Source of the DNA: Yarrowia lipolytica
Taxonomy: Eukaryota; Ascomycota; Dipodascomycetes; Dipodascales
Assembly: GCF_001761485.1 (NCBI RefSeq)
Contig: NC_090774.1
Location: forward strand, 2,976,001 to 3,040,000
Direction: 5' to 3'
Length of the DNA stretch: 64,000 bases
The notes under the pieces were generated by a model that ran no database searches, had not been told where the DNA came from, and saw only the letters and a program-made list of their open reading frames with translations. Below, one piece after another: positions 20,942 through 31,278 of the stretch. Numbering within the stretch: the first letter of the stretch is position 1; every line of letters begins with the position of its first letter. The position numbers and the translations under genes were made by a program.

Positions 20942-23900
20942 CTACTCCTCGTCGACGAAACCTCCCTGCTTGCAAAGCGAGTAGAACAACGAGTCCTTTC
21001 GCTTGAGCAGCTCGGCAGGAGTATCAAACTCGGCAATCTCGCCCTGGTTGAGCACCACAATCTTGTCCGAGTCCAGAATGGTGTTGAGTCGATGCGCAAT
21101 AGTCAGAATCGTTCGGTTCTTGAACTCGGTTCGAATAGTTTCCTGGATGATCTTGTCTGTCTCCACATCGACAGCAGCAGTGGCCTCATCCAGCACCAGA
21201 ATCGAGGTGGGGGTGAGCAGAGCTCGGGCCAGACACATGAGCTGTCTCTGACCAACCGAAAAGTTGGACCCTCCCTCTTTGACCTTGGCATCCAGACCTC
21301 CCTCCATGTTGTCCACCACATGATTCTTGAGATGCGACAGCTCTAACACTCGCCACAGTTCCGAGTCCGAGTGATCGTTGTTGGGGTCCAAGTTGTCTCG
21401 AAGAGTGCCCTCAAACGCCTGTGAGTCTTGGGGAATGATGGCCAATCGAGTTCGCAGATCATGCAGACCAATCTGCGAAGTGTCCACTCCATCGATGGAA
21501 ATGAATCCCTCGGCGGCCTCGATGATTCGGAACAGTGCCAACGTCAGAGAGGACTTGCCGGCTCCAGTTCGGCCAACAATACCAATCTTCTCTCTGGGCT
21601 TGATCTCGAGGTTGATCTGCTTGAGAATCAGATCCAGGCCCGCTCGATACCGAGTAGAGTAGTTGTGGAAGGTAATGCCTCCTTGCTCAGGCCAATCAAT
21701 GCCGGGCTGCTTGTCAGGAATGAACTCTGGAGCCTCGGGCTTAAGGTTGGAGTACTCTAGGATTCGCTCGACAGAAACAATGTTGGTCTCCACCTCCACA
21801 GTCATTCGCACAATCCAGTTGAGAGACTGGGTGATAGAAAGAGCGTAGGACATGGACAGACCAATGATACCGGGAGTCATGAGATTGGCCTTGAGCTGCA
21901 GCACGGAGAAGGAGGCTGCAGCTAGAATGATGATGGATCCGATGAACTCCAGACGCACAGCCAGCCATCGGTTGGCAGAAACAGACGGGAAGTATGCCTC
22001 CATGTTCTGATCAACTCGAGCCTCGTTGACAAAGTTGAACCGACTCTGTTGGCTGTATGCTCGAATGGTAGAAACACCTCCGAGGGTCTCCTGGAAGTGA
22101 GCGAAGATGGGCGATCGAGACACAGAGTCCAGACGCTTGAGCTCTCGAGAAGTTCGCAGGTAGTATCGCTGGTAGTAGATGTAGAGGAAGAGCAGGGGCA
22201 GAATAAACAGAATGAAGGGAGGAGTGGACCAAGAAATAACAATCAGGGTGAAAAGAACCTTGATGGTGTTGGAGAAGAACTGAACAAAAGTTCGACCCAG
22301 AACCTGGTCCACCTTGTTGATATCGTTTGAGAACCGGTTGATGATTCGGCCCAGAGGAGTGGTCTCAAAGAAGGACATGGGGGCTCGAACCACAGAAACA
22401 AGCATGTCATGATGCAGCTTCTTGGCAGATTCAACAATACAGAACATCCACATGATGAAGGTCTGAATGACTGTTACAAAAGACGCGCCGAGACCCAGAC
22501 ACAGGTAGATGCCGAGGTAGAAGGCAATGTGGGGGTTGCGGTTGTACTTAGTGTTGACTTCGGACCAGTGCTTGAGCCAGACGTTTCCAGCAGTCGTAAG
22601 AGCCATGGCCAGAACCAGGAACGACATGAACAGAATAACGTATCGAATGTTGGATGCCTTGGCGTACTCCAGATACACGCTCCACTTGACCTTACCCTGC
22701 TCCATGTTTTCCTTGTTGTGCTTAGACTTTCGCTCATCAGAGTCCACGTTGAAGTTGGGCAGTCGGAAAGAAGCCGTGGAAGATCGTCGCAGAGTGTGGG
22801 AAGAGCCCCGTCGCTTAACAATGCTACCGGCAGTGTTATCTTCTCGGATGGACACAATGGACGAGGAAGAAGAGGGGCCATCGGGAGAACCCGTGGTGGA
22901 AGGAGCAACAGAGGCAGCGTTCGAGCTATCGTCCCGAAGAGTGTCGGAGTCCTGCTTCTTTCGGCCAAACTCATTCAGCAGCTTGAAAATAGGGCCCTTG
23001 GCAGCCATCACGTCAACGTACTTGCCGGTCTCAACAATCTTGCCTGCAGACAGCATCATAATGGAATCAGCATGAGAAAGCACAGAAATGGAGTTCGTAG
23101 CAAGCACCTTGGTCTTGGAGGCCAGCAAGCCAGAATCTCCGAGAACATTGTCAATAATGTGTCGTCCAACATGCTCGTCAACAGCAGAAAGAGGATCGTC
23201 CAACAGGTAGACGTCCGCACGGGCGTAGACAGCTCGGGCAAGAGAAAGACGGGCCTTCTGTCCTCCGGACAAAGAAATACCCTTCTCTCCTACCTGTGTC
23301 TGATCTCCATCGGGAAGGATGGCCAGATCATCAACCAGAGCACACGCATTGATGGTCTGCTCGTAGAAAGACTCGTCGTACTTTGATCCAAAAAGAATGT
23401 TGTCCTTGACGGTGGCGTTCATGATCCAGGGGACTTGAGCAACGTAGGCAACTCGGCCCTTAACCTGAGCAGTTCCACACTCTCGGTACAGGTCTCCGAG
23501 GATGGCTTGCAGCAGGGAAGACTTTCCAGCACCAACCTTTCCGACAATACAGGCGAGATCTCCCTTGAAAGTTTGCAGAGAAATGTCGTCAAGAGCAACC
23601 TTGTATTGGGGGGTTCGCTCCCACAGGAAAGTGCACCCCTTGAGCAGGATGTCGTTCTCGCCTCGCTCAACGGCCCGAGGAAGTCGAGTGACAGCGTCGG
23701 ACTGCAGCTCGGGGGCCTTGAGGTAGCTCTCCAGACGGTTGATGGCCACAGAGGCCTCGATCATGGCCGTGATGACCATGGGGATGACAGCCAGTGGGAA
23801 ACCAAGCAGGTTGAAGAGTGCCAGAGCCGGGAAGACAATGTCGGTGGACAACGGCTTGTCGGAGATCTTCACAAAGACAGCAAAAGTGGTGCACGAAACG

Positions 23901-25450
23901 AGGAAGGGGGCACATTGCCAGGGGAAAGAAGCCAAAGCAGAGAACTTACCCAAACGCTTGAGGTTCTCGAGCTCCTCGTCGTTTCGAACTCTGTTGAGTC
24001 GGCCAATGAAAGGAATCTCCCATCCGTACAGCTTGAGAGACTTCATGTTGGTGAGAATCTCACTGGTGAGTCGGGTTCGGTGGTCCTTGTACTTCATCTG
24101 GGCCTGCTGCAGAGTCTTTTGTTTCTTCGCAATCCAGGCGTTGATAGGAATCATGATGAGCAGTGTAGCAACTCCGGCCCACATGCTGTTTCCAACCAGA
24201 TCGTGCAGAGACAGCAGACACAGAATGATCTGGAAGGGACCCGACCAGATAATCTGACCGTACTGAGTCACATCCTGAAGCCGCTGGGTGTCGACAGACA
24301 TGAGGTTGACCACGTCACCAGTAGACTTGTCTCGAGTAGCGGCCTTAAGAGACTTTCTGTAGATGGCAGCCGTCAGACCAGCCTTGATCTTCATACCAGT
24401 ATCAAAGGCGCGCTGGAAGTACTGATGCAGAGCGGCGGTCTGGATAATAGACACGGCGAACATGGCAAATGCCAGCACCAGACCCTTGCTGAGAGGATTA
24501 TCTTCGGGCTTGTCCTGGTAGTCCTTGACGAACTTGATGAGCAGAGCCAGGAGTCGGGGCTGAACAAAAGCCAGGATATCCTGAATGAACTTGAAGAAGC
24601 CTCCGACCATGAAAGGGCCGCCAAAGGCCTTCCAGACTGCCCACAGCAGATTGGGTTTCTTCTCCCACTCGTCTTCGAGGTCGTCATACGAGTCTCCTGC
24701 TCCGTACCCCTTGGGCAGAGGAGGCATATCCTCCTCGGTCAGGTAGTGGTCGTAACCCTGTCGCATAAGAGGTCCCATCCATTGGAAAGTGAGTCGGGAG
24801 AAGATGTCGGCGTTTTCGAGAGGCGATTGTCGCATTTGTCTGGCCAGAGCCATCTGAGGCGAAAGCGGCTTAGGAATGGCCCATTCGACAATGAACATTG
24901 CGAGAGCTGTGATAGTGGAAGCCAGGTAGATCTGGGCAGTGGTACCAAAGCCCACACGAGTGTAGACGTTGTAGGTCTTGAGAAGCAGACCGATGGGCGA
25001 CAGCAGCCAGAAGAAGAGCAATGAGCCACAGGGGATTCGAGAGCGGTAGTACTCGAGGTAATGCAGCGGCACAGCCACCAGGATGATGGAGGCGAGGGTC
25101 AGAAACGGACTGAGAAAGGGCAGAGAGCCATTCCAGCCGTTGAAGTGTTGATTGCTAAGCAGCAGCAGAAAGTGAATGATTTGGAACGCAAGCAGTGCAG
25201 CCTTGGTCCAGAAGGTCCAGTTTTTGCGCGTGGGGGCGCCGCTAGTTTGTGTCCTAAACAGCGAGTAGATCTGCCAAGGTCCACACACGGCCAAAATGGC
25301 CACGGGGGTCAGCATGACCGGACCGTCGACAAAGCAGGGCGTTAGGCCCGACCCCATTGTGGAGATCGGCCCCCAGCCTTCGGGATCCGCACATGTGTTC
25401 TGGGTTAGCGCTGCCGTGCAGGTATTCCACACTCGAGAGGCACTCACCAT
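20942..25450 (-). CDS. YCF1: Ycf1-like vacuolar ABCC (MRP) transporter with a probable in-frame intron
   Basis: A full ABCC transporter, 1486 aa if spliced, 1502 if not. Family role: ATP-driven import of glutathione conjugates and metal-glutathione complexes into the vacuole. The N-terminal domain motif EGWGPIS...CFVDG matches yeast Ycf1. Walker A is GKVGAGKSS near 640 and GRTGAGKSS near 1297; signatures are LSGGQKARLSLARA and FSVGQRQLMCLARA; Walker B regions are VYLLDDPLSAVD and ILVLDEATAAVD. The linker has KRRGSSHTLRRSSTASF near 887, like the kinase-regulated segment of Ycf1. A 48-nt intron (25400-25447) follows the ATG: GTGAGT at one end, CTAACCCAG at the other. Removing it gives MNTCADPEGWGPIS, which fits the family better. 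The intron has no stop and is a multiple of three. Confidence 0.9.
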   Translation of the reverse strand: MVSASRVWNTCTAALTQNTCADPEGWGPISTMGSGLTPCFVDGPVMLTPVAILAVCGPWQIYSLFRTQTSGAPTRKNWTFWTKAALLAFQIIHFLLLLSNQHFNGWNGSLPFLSPFLTLASIILVAVPLHYLEYYRSRIPCGSLLFFWLLSPIGLLLKTYNVYTRVGFGTTAQIYLASTITALAMFIVEWAIPKPLSPQMALARQMRQSPLENADIFSRLTFQWMGPLMRQGYDHYLTEEDMPPLPKGYGAGDSYDDLEDEWEKKPNLLWAVWKAFGGPFMVGGFFKFIQDILAFVQPRLLALLIKFVKDYQDKPEDNPLSKGLVLAFAMFAVSIIQTAALHQYFQRAFDTGMKIKAGLTAAIYRKSLKAATRDKSTGDVVNLMSVDTQRLQDVTQYGQIIWSGPFQIILCLLSLHDLVGNSMWAGVATLLIMIPINAWIAKKQKTLQQAQMKYKDHRTRLTSEILTNMKSLKLYGWEIPFIGRLNRVRNDEELENLKRLGKFSALASFPWQCAPFLVSCTTFAVFVKISDKPLSTDIVFPALALFNLLGFPLAVIPMVITAMIEASVAINRLESYLKAPELQSDAVTRLPRAVERGENDILLKGCTFLWERTPQYKVALDDISLQTFKGDLACIVGKVGAGKSSLLQAILGDLYRECGTAQVKGRVAYVAQVPWIMNATVKDNILFGSKYDESFYEQTINACALVDDLAILPDGDQTQVGEKGISLSGGQKARLSLARAVYARADVYLLDDPLSAVDEHVGRHIIDNVLGDSGLLASKTKVLATNSISVLSHADSIMMLSAGKIVETGKYVDVMAAKGPIFKLLNEFGRKKQDSDTLRDDSSNAASVAPSTTGSPDGPSSSSSIVSIREDNTAGSIVKRRGSSHTLRRSSTASFRLPNFNVDSDERKSKHNKENMEQGKVKWSVYLEYAKASNIRYVILFMSFLVLAMALTTAGNVWLKHWSEVNTKYNRNPHIAFYLGIYLCLGLGASFVTVIQTFIMWMFCIVESAKKLHHDMLVSVVRAPMSFFETTPLGRIINRFSNDINKVDQVLGRTFVQFFSNTIKVLFTLIVISWSTPPFILFILPLLFLYIYYQRYYLRTSRELKRLDSVSRSPIFAHFQETLGGVSTIRAYSQQSRFNFVNEARVDQNMEAYFPSVSANRWLAVRLEFIGSIIILAAASFSVLQLKANLMTPGIIGLSMSYALSITQSLNWIVRMTVEVETNIVSVERILEYSNLKPEAPEFIPDKQPGIDWPEQGGITFHNYSTRYRAGLDLILKQINLEIKPREKIGIVGRTGAGKSSLTLALFRIIEAAEGFISIDGVDTSQIGLHDLRTRLAIIPQDSQAFEGTLRDNLDPNNDHSDSELWRVLELSHLKNHVVDNMEGGLDAKVKEGGSNFSVGQRQLMCLARALLTPTSILVLDEATAAVDVETDKIIQETIRTEFKNRTILTIAHRLNTILDSDKIVVLNQGEIAEFDTPAELLKRKDSLFYSLCKQGGFVDEE
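25400..25447 (-). other. 48-nt 3n intron just after the start codon of the Ycf1-like gene
   Basis: Minus strand reads ATG then GTGAGT..., and 40 bases on CTAACCCAG then AACACATGTGC. Both match the splice signals of the other introns in this window. It is stop-free and in frame, so retained transcripts would add 16 residues. Confidence 0.75.
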
Positions 25451-26709
25451 TTCCGTCCAAATGTGTGTGTTTTGGGTGAAGATAAAAACGATTAGTGTGT
25501 CGTTCCGTTACTTTTTTATGCGAGCGAATCTAGCTTTCTGTATGTGGTGCGGATGGGAGGTGAAGGTGAGAGCAGACGAGTTGTTTGTGGGCGTTAGAAG
25601 GACGTTAGAAACTCACAAACCAGATGAAAAGAAAGCTGTTTATGTAGATATGTTCCAGTTAGTCCCTCTTCCCTCCCCCCGCTATACACGACAAGTTATA
25701 CTAATCTGCGCCGTTGGCTTATCGGGCTCCGAAACCCATAGTTTCATTAATTTTGGAGGTCTTTAGAGTTGGCCAGTAACGGTGGGGGGATAGGGAGACG
25801 AGTGTAATGTGTGATAATATTGAGGGATAATTGCAAGTGCGATAGATTGTGCTCAGTTACTGTAGCTGATGATTCAACACCGAAGTCATTCTGCAGATAC
25901 GATGACTAACATCTATCGTAGTAACCGTCAAGCCCCTCTACGGCACTTGCCACCCGTCAACCTAGTTCGAACGTGGCTGCATGGTTTGTCATACACTCTG
26001 TGAGCGGGACCACCTATAGGAGGTAGTTGGATGCACAGTTCGAGTGGCTACTCGGTTTGCGGTTTGGAATCAACAGGTTTGGAATCAAAAGTCGTGTGTT
26101 TTCATGGCTTCTTGCGCTTTCTACGCAGTTTCCATTCTCTTTCTATGCACATCTCGGCAAGTGTCTCACATCTTTCCTTTTCGCCCACAAGGACTCACCT
26201 GTACAAGTATCAGTACAGCACGTTGTGCAAGCTTCATTAGACAGCAGGCTTAAGTCATAGACAGTGTCGTATTGCTGTTGGATTACTGGCAGTTAAGCAC
26301 TTATTTAGACTGACATTTATACTGTATTCTGCTGAGTCTGAGACAGCGAGCTCATGTGTCTTTCCATAGCACAGCTACTTATACAGTAGCAAATGTATCG
26401 GAAGTGGCAAATTGGAGCAAGCGCCAGTTATTCGACATTTTTTAATCAGTGGAGGCTTTCTATAAAAAATGAACCATGCATTTTCTCTTGAAATTCGTTT
26501 TGAAACCCTTGTCAATACAATAGTACAAGTACCCATCCAGTCCCTCTCAACAAGTCTAGCCGACTCGTTTCCACTGTGCCTCCTACACGCACATATTGCG
26601 TTATCTTCTAATGGGTTCTCTGTGGAACCCTAATCCACCCCGCACCCCACAATGCCATATATAGAGGAGGGCGCAATGTACTTGTTCCTCAACACAACAC
26701 GACTACAAA
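25451..26709. promoter_or_regulatory. Divergent promoter region, Ycf1-like gene and peroxiredoxin
   Basis: Contains both promoters. A clear TATATAG (26658-26664) sits about 50 bases before the peroxiredoxin ATG. The middle has short frames only and no RNA gene. Confidence 0.6.
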
Positions 26710-27377
26710 ATGCCTCTTCGAGCCGGTGGTGAGTAAACACGAAAGCAGGAGGTTCGATGGCGCTAATTGAGTGATAGGAAGGAAATATGGACCAGAATGA
26801 CCTAGCACTCACTCAATTGAGATGCCTTCTCAACTTACACCCGCACCCACCACTACCGTACTCAGCTAACACAGATTCCTTCCCTTCTGCCACTTTCAAC
26901 TACGTTCCCGAGACCCCCGAGATCGAGGGCAACGTGGCTGCCTGCGGTATCCCCCAGCCTTTCCACTCCGATAAGGAGCTTGCTGGAAAGAAGGTCGTTT
27001 TCGTGTCCGTCCCCGGCGCCTTCACCCCCACCTGCACCGCCAACCACATTCCTCCTTACATCGAGAACGTGGACAAGCTCAAGGCCAAGGGCGTCGACAA
27101 GGTCGTCGTTATCTCTGCCAATGACCCCTTCGTGCTGTCCGCCTGGGGACGAGCTCTCAAGGCTCCCAAGGACAACTTTTTCATCTTTGCCTCCGACGGA
27201 AACGCCGCCTTCTCCAAGTCCATTGGCCAGGCTGTCGATCTCGCTTCTGTGGGCTTCGGAGAGCGAACTGCCCGATACGCCATCATCGTGGACGATGGCA
27301 AGGTTACCTACAACGAGCAGGAGCCTGGCAAGGAAGTCACTGTCTCCGGCTTTGACGCTGTCTACGCCAAGCTCTAA
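26710..27377 (+). CDS. Pmp20/Ahp1-type peroxiredoxin (Prx5 family), peroxisomal
   Basis: Join of 26710-26728 and 26875-27377, giving 173 aa. The intron starts GTGAGT and ends CTAACACAG; splicing gives MPLRAGDSFPSATFNYVPE. It should reduce hydrogen peroxide and alkyl peroxides. The active site PGAFTPTC puts the peroxidatic Cys at 60; Cys30 lies where yeast Ahp1 has its second redox Cys, so it may be the resolving residue. The protein ends AKL, a peroxisomal targeting signal as in Candida boidinii Pmp20, which fits protection against beta-oxidation peroxide in an oil-eating yeast. Codon use is strongly biased, so the gene is probably highly expressed. Confidence 0.93.
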
Positions 27378-27490
27378 GTTATACGCGATCAAATGAAGTT
27401 TATGTAAGCAATGAGATTTTTAACGATTAAATACTAATACTTGTATGCGTGTGATTATGACGTTAAGCAATTGGATGAGCAGAAGCTGGT

Positions 27491-29305
27491 TCAAACCTCC
27501 TTCTCCTTTCCCTTTCGACTGAAAGAGCCCCGGATCGAGCTTCGAAGAGACTGGGTATCCTCGGTCGCAGCCTTCTCGCTTTCCTTCTTGCGGTTTCGGC
27601 CAAGGGAACCTCGGATCGAGCCGCGTGTGCCTCCATCTTCCTTCTTCTCCCTCTGTCGCTGTTGTCGCTTCCGTCGGGCACGTCGCCGATCCATGGACCG
27701 AAACTCGGACGAAAGGGCCCGGGCATATGTCTCGAGACCCCGGTAGAAGAACTCAAACAGCATACCGCCCTCGTCCCGGCTTTGGGAAGGGGGCCCAAAG
27801 ATATTCTGTAGGCTTCGCCGCACAACAGAGTCAGCAGGCAGAGAGCCAGTCACGTACTCACTAAAGGTGCATCGAGGATTGTCGTACACAAGCACCGAGT
27901 CGTTGATGCTGGACTGAGGGAACCGTCTGACGGAGCAGTAGGGCTTGGTGGCAACATATAGGAGCTCAATTGGACCTCTGGTGAGCTCCAGAAGAGACTG
28001 ATGAACCGCATCAACATCAACAACGGGAGGAGAGACGGTCGCCTGACTCAACCACAGGTTACTCACCTGGGCAGCCTTGGTCATACCATCTGTGCCGGAA
28101 ATGAGAGTGAGATCAACCCCCCACATTTCCACAGACTCGGGAGAAGCAGAAAGGGCGGTCATGGCTTCATCCTTAGGGGATCCCATAGGAGTAGACGTAG
28201 CCATGGGCTGGGCCGAGTCTGACCTTCCTTTGGGAGTAAGAGAGTGCAGCTTGCCTGAGTCGTTGTCATACTTGTTCGAAAGGGAAATTCCAGGGCTGTG
28301 AATGGTCACAAAATCTGGCCGAGATCCGCAGTTTGTGGCAGTGCATCCATAGTAAGCCTTGAGTTGTCGCTGGATGATTTCCCAGAGACTGTCGTGGTCT
28401 CGAAGAAGCGCTCCCGAATCTTCGTAGATAGTGACTCGTTTGATCCCAACGACAGAGCACCACACGACAATGTTGGCAATACTCTGTTTGATGCGGGCCT
28501 GCTCTCGGTCGTTGTGAACAGCCATCTTGACTCTGTATGCGTCAATCTCCCCCTGTGCCTGGTCGACCTCATCCTGACTGGGGTATATGACCTCTCCTGT
28601 GGCCAGATGAAGGGGTTTAGGTAGTGAGAGCTCTGGTGGTCCTTCCAGAAGAGGCTGAAGCTCGAAGACGAATCCTACGTTGTTGGGCACCGTTCCTAGC
28701 TTGGACACTTCCCGTTTGATCAACAGAGGAGACTTTTGCTGCTCTAACAGACCGAGATGAGCACCGAGGTCGGATGAGGCTGAAGCGTAGAGCCAGCTGA
28801 GGTGTCGAGAGGCCAATGGCAGACGTCTTGATACAGACACGACACAGCCTGTGATCCAAGTACGCAGCTGGTGGGTCCAGGAGGGATGGTGGGTCGTGGC
28901 AGAAGAGTCGGACGAGTCTGTGGACCTGAAGGAGGATCCCGATCCGTAACGTCGCAGCTGTTGGCCCCTATGTCTGGCGTTGTCATTTCTGGAGCTACCT
29001 CTGTGAGGTCTTGCCGGAGCCAGTGCCACGAGCCATAGAGTCCAAGTTCGCACCATGAGCAACACTGAGGTGGCTGCGTGATTTACGTCGCCGTGAATCT
29101 GGTACCAGAAGTCGATGGTATCATGTAGAAACACAAGAATGGCGTGTTGAATATGGAACTGCAACAGTTCCCATGTGGTGATGGGCATATCCTGGAGGTT
29201 AGCGCCAGGAGTAAAGATTCTGTCGAGCTCGAACCCCTTGAAGTTCACACCATCGAGTCCCAGAGATCTCGGGGTCACGACGGAGTATTTTTGAATTGTG
29301 CTCAT
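27491..29305 (-). CDS. NUS1: Nus1/NgBR-like subunit of dehydrodolichyl diphosphate synthase
   Basis: 604 aa, longer than yeast Nus1 (375). Nus1 pairs with a cis-prenyltransferase (Rer2/Srt1) at the ER to make dolichol for glycosylation. Hydrophobic segments come near 50-66 and 80-97. The core shows VPNNVGFVFEL near 207-217, IANIVVWCSVVGIKRVTIYEDSG near 276-298 (the Nus1 hallmark), DLTLISGTDG near 398, and FFYRGLETYARAL near 519-531, matching the yeast end FIRGLRQYA. In family members the chain then stops in a short RxG/NVGK motif needed for activity; here I see none, and about 70 basic residues follow, with SIRGS repeated twice (about 563 and 590). A long Ser-rich insert lies near 340-395. 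Confidence 0.75.
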   Translation of the reverse strand: MSTIQKYSVVTPRSLGLDGVNFKGFELDRIFTPGANLQDMPITTWELLQFHIQHAILVFLHDTIDFWYQIHGDVNHAATSVLLMVRTWTLWLVALAPARPHRGSSRNDNARHRGQQLRRYGSGSSFRSTDSSDSSATTHHPSWTHQLRTWITGCVVSVSRRLPLASRHLSWLYASASSDLGAHLGLLEQQKSPLLIKREVSKLGTVPNNVGFVFELQPLLEGPPELSLPKPLHLATGEVIYPSQDEVDQAQGEIDAYRVKMAVHNDREQARIKQSIANIVVWCSVVGIKRVTIYEDSGALLRDHDSLWEIIQRQLKAYYGCTATNCGSRPDFVTIHSPGISLSNKYDNDSGKLHSLTPKGRSDSAQPMATSTPMGSPKDEAMTALSASPESVEMWGVDLTLISGTDGMTKAAQVSNLWLSQATVSPPVVDVDAVHQSLLELTRGPIELLYVATKPYCSVRRFPQSSINDSVLVYDNPRCTFSEYVTGSLPADSVVRRSLQNIFGPPSQSRDEGGMLFEFFYRGLETYARALSSEFRSMDRRRARRKRQQRQREKKEDGGTRGSIRGSLGRNRKKESEKAATEDTQSLRSSIRGSFSRKGKEKEV

Positions 29306-30117
29306 AATGAGGGCGTTACAGACACAAGATGAGCTTTTAGATCACAGATATAAGGTGGAGGTGAGGTGTGGTGAAGACGGATAATTGACATATAGAGGGA
29401 CTTACTGCATTTGTGTAATGTGGGACTGCAAGTATAAGTACAGTAGTTAGCCAGTGTGCGGTATAAAGCAGTTGCCACGGTAAAACATACAGTACCAATT
29501 CTTCGATTCGTCGAACTCTCGCGAAGTCGTCGTACTGTGGGTTACAAGCTGGGATCATACAGCTGTTGCCATCTCTGATGAACAACTGCAACAGATGGTG
29601 ATGGTAAGTATTAATGCGTTCTTTGGACTGAACTGCTGGTCAGTGATATTTGATCAAATGATATCATGGCGACTTTCCAAGTTCACAGCCACTTGGTGGG
29701 GTGCCTTGTTCGGGGATGTTGCGTTCTCATGCCACCTCCAAAGCTGCCTCCTGTAGTGTGGGTGTCATATAGATACAGAACATTGTACATTGTTTGTGAG
29801 TGGATTGTCAAGATGCAGTACATACTGTAGCTCCACTGCAGTGCAACTCCATAGTTGCGATCTCACAAATGGCTTTACGTACCACAAGTACAGTACGAAC
29901 TGGTACTCCTCTTCCCCAATACGATCGTCCCTCTCTCCGTCAGTGTCTCATCTGTTCAATTCGAGCTATGTTCCTAACTAGTTCACGATAAGATGGCGTG
30001 TCATCACATCGCTGCTCCATAATCCTACACTTAATTACATCACTTATATCACGTCAGCCATGCTGTCCTCCTATTACTGATTGCCTTGTCCGTCTTTGAC
30101 CCACATTGTTTGGGTGT
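29306..30117. other. Gene-free interval, 0.8 kb
   Basis: Upstream of the Nus1-like gene and downstream of Hog1. AT-rich with scattered TACAGTAC words; no gene or RNA seen. Confidence 0.5.
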
Positions 30118-31278
30118 TTACTGCTGCTCCTGCTGCTGCTGCTCCTGTTCCCTAGCCCTGGCAGCCTCGTTCTGTGCGACGGCCGCTTGTGCCTGGGCAT
30201 GGACCTGCTCAAACTGGCCCTGTGGAGGCTGGCCGTTGACGTCAATGTCCACATTGTGGAAGTCGAGAATCTCCGAGTACATCATCACCTTCCATGTGTC
30301 CACCGGCAAGTCTGCGTCATTGAACGACCAGTCGAACCGTTCCTCGGCTACAGGCTCGTCGCTGGGGTCGTGGTATGGTGCCAAGTAAGGGTGGGCCAGA
30401 GCCTCGGCCGCGGTTATTCGCTTTTTGGGGTCGAAAACCAGCATTTTCTCCATGAGATCGATGGCCTCGGGGTCGGCGTTTCGGAACTTGGACGCCAGAG
30501 GGATTCGTTCTCGCCGGGGCAGAGTTCTGACGAACCTCAAAGTGTTTTCCGAGCAGATGGTGTGAATCACATCTTCTGGGGGCGAGCCCAGCAGCTCGGT
30601 GATGATGGAGAACTGGTGCACGTGGTCCTTGCCGGGGAACAGGGGCTTGCCCTCCAGCATCTCGGCGAAGATGCAGCCCGTGGACCAAATATCCACCTCC
30701 ACATCGTACTTCTGCCACGTGAGCATGATTTCAGGCGCTCGGTAGTACCGGGTCGACACGTAGCCGGTCATCTGGGTGTCCTGGATTCGGGCAAGGCCAA
30801 AGTCGCAGATTTTCAGGTCGCAGTTCTCGTTGACGAGGATGTTGGACGGCTTGAGGTCTCGATGGACCACACCGGCAGAGTGCACGTACTTCAGGCCTCG
30901 CAGAATCTGGTAAAGAAAGTACTGAATGAACTGCTTCTCCAGAGGCCGGGTCATGAGCAGACGGTGCAGGTCTGTGCCCAGCAGCTCGGTGACAAAGTAA
31001 ATGTCTTCCAGCGGCGAGATGAAAATGTCGCTCAGGCAAATGAGGTTTTCGTGGCGCAGGTGCTTGAGCAGCTTGAGCTCTCGGTACGTCCGTTTCGACA
31101 GCACGGGAGTGCCGAACGGCTTCATGATTTTCTTGATGGCCACGTTCTGGTCCGTGAGCTGGTCCTTGGCCGAACACACGAGACCAAAGGCTCCCATCCC
31201 CACGGGGTTGAGATCCACGTATCGCGACGTGATTTCGAAACACGTGCCGAAGATCTGGGTCCGGATAAAGTCCGCCAT
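30118..31278 (-). CDS. HOG1: Hog1 MAP kinase (high-osmolarity stress)
   Basis: 386-aa stress-activated MAP kinase of the p38/Hog1 type. In the family, Pbs2 phosphorylates it under osmotic stress, and it then acts in cytosol and nucleus. Visible features: Gly loop GMGAFGLV (27-34), catalytic Lys in VAIKK (about 49), HRDLKPSN (139-146), DFG (159-161), activation loop [15 protein letters not shown] with TGY at 171-173, and the MAPK insert. The N-terminal [20 protein letters not shown] is nearly the yeast Hog1 sequence. The tail is Gln/Ala-rich and ends in [10 protein letters not shown], shorter than in S. cerevisiae (435 aa). Start at 31278 is the first ATG and there is no intron. Confidence 0.95.

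Noticed and set aside
23435-25024. 529-codon plus-strand open frame, and 22409-23386 similarly
   Set aside because: Both lie antisense within the Ycf1-like gene; composition mirrors its codons and no domain is visible.
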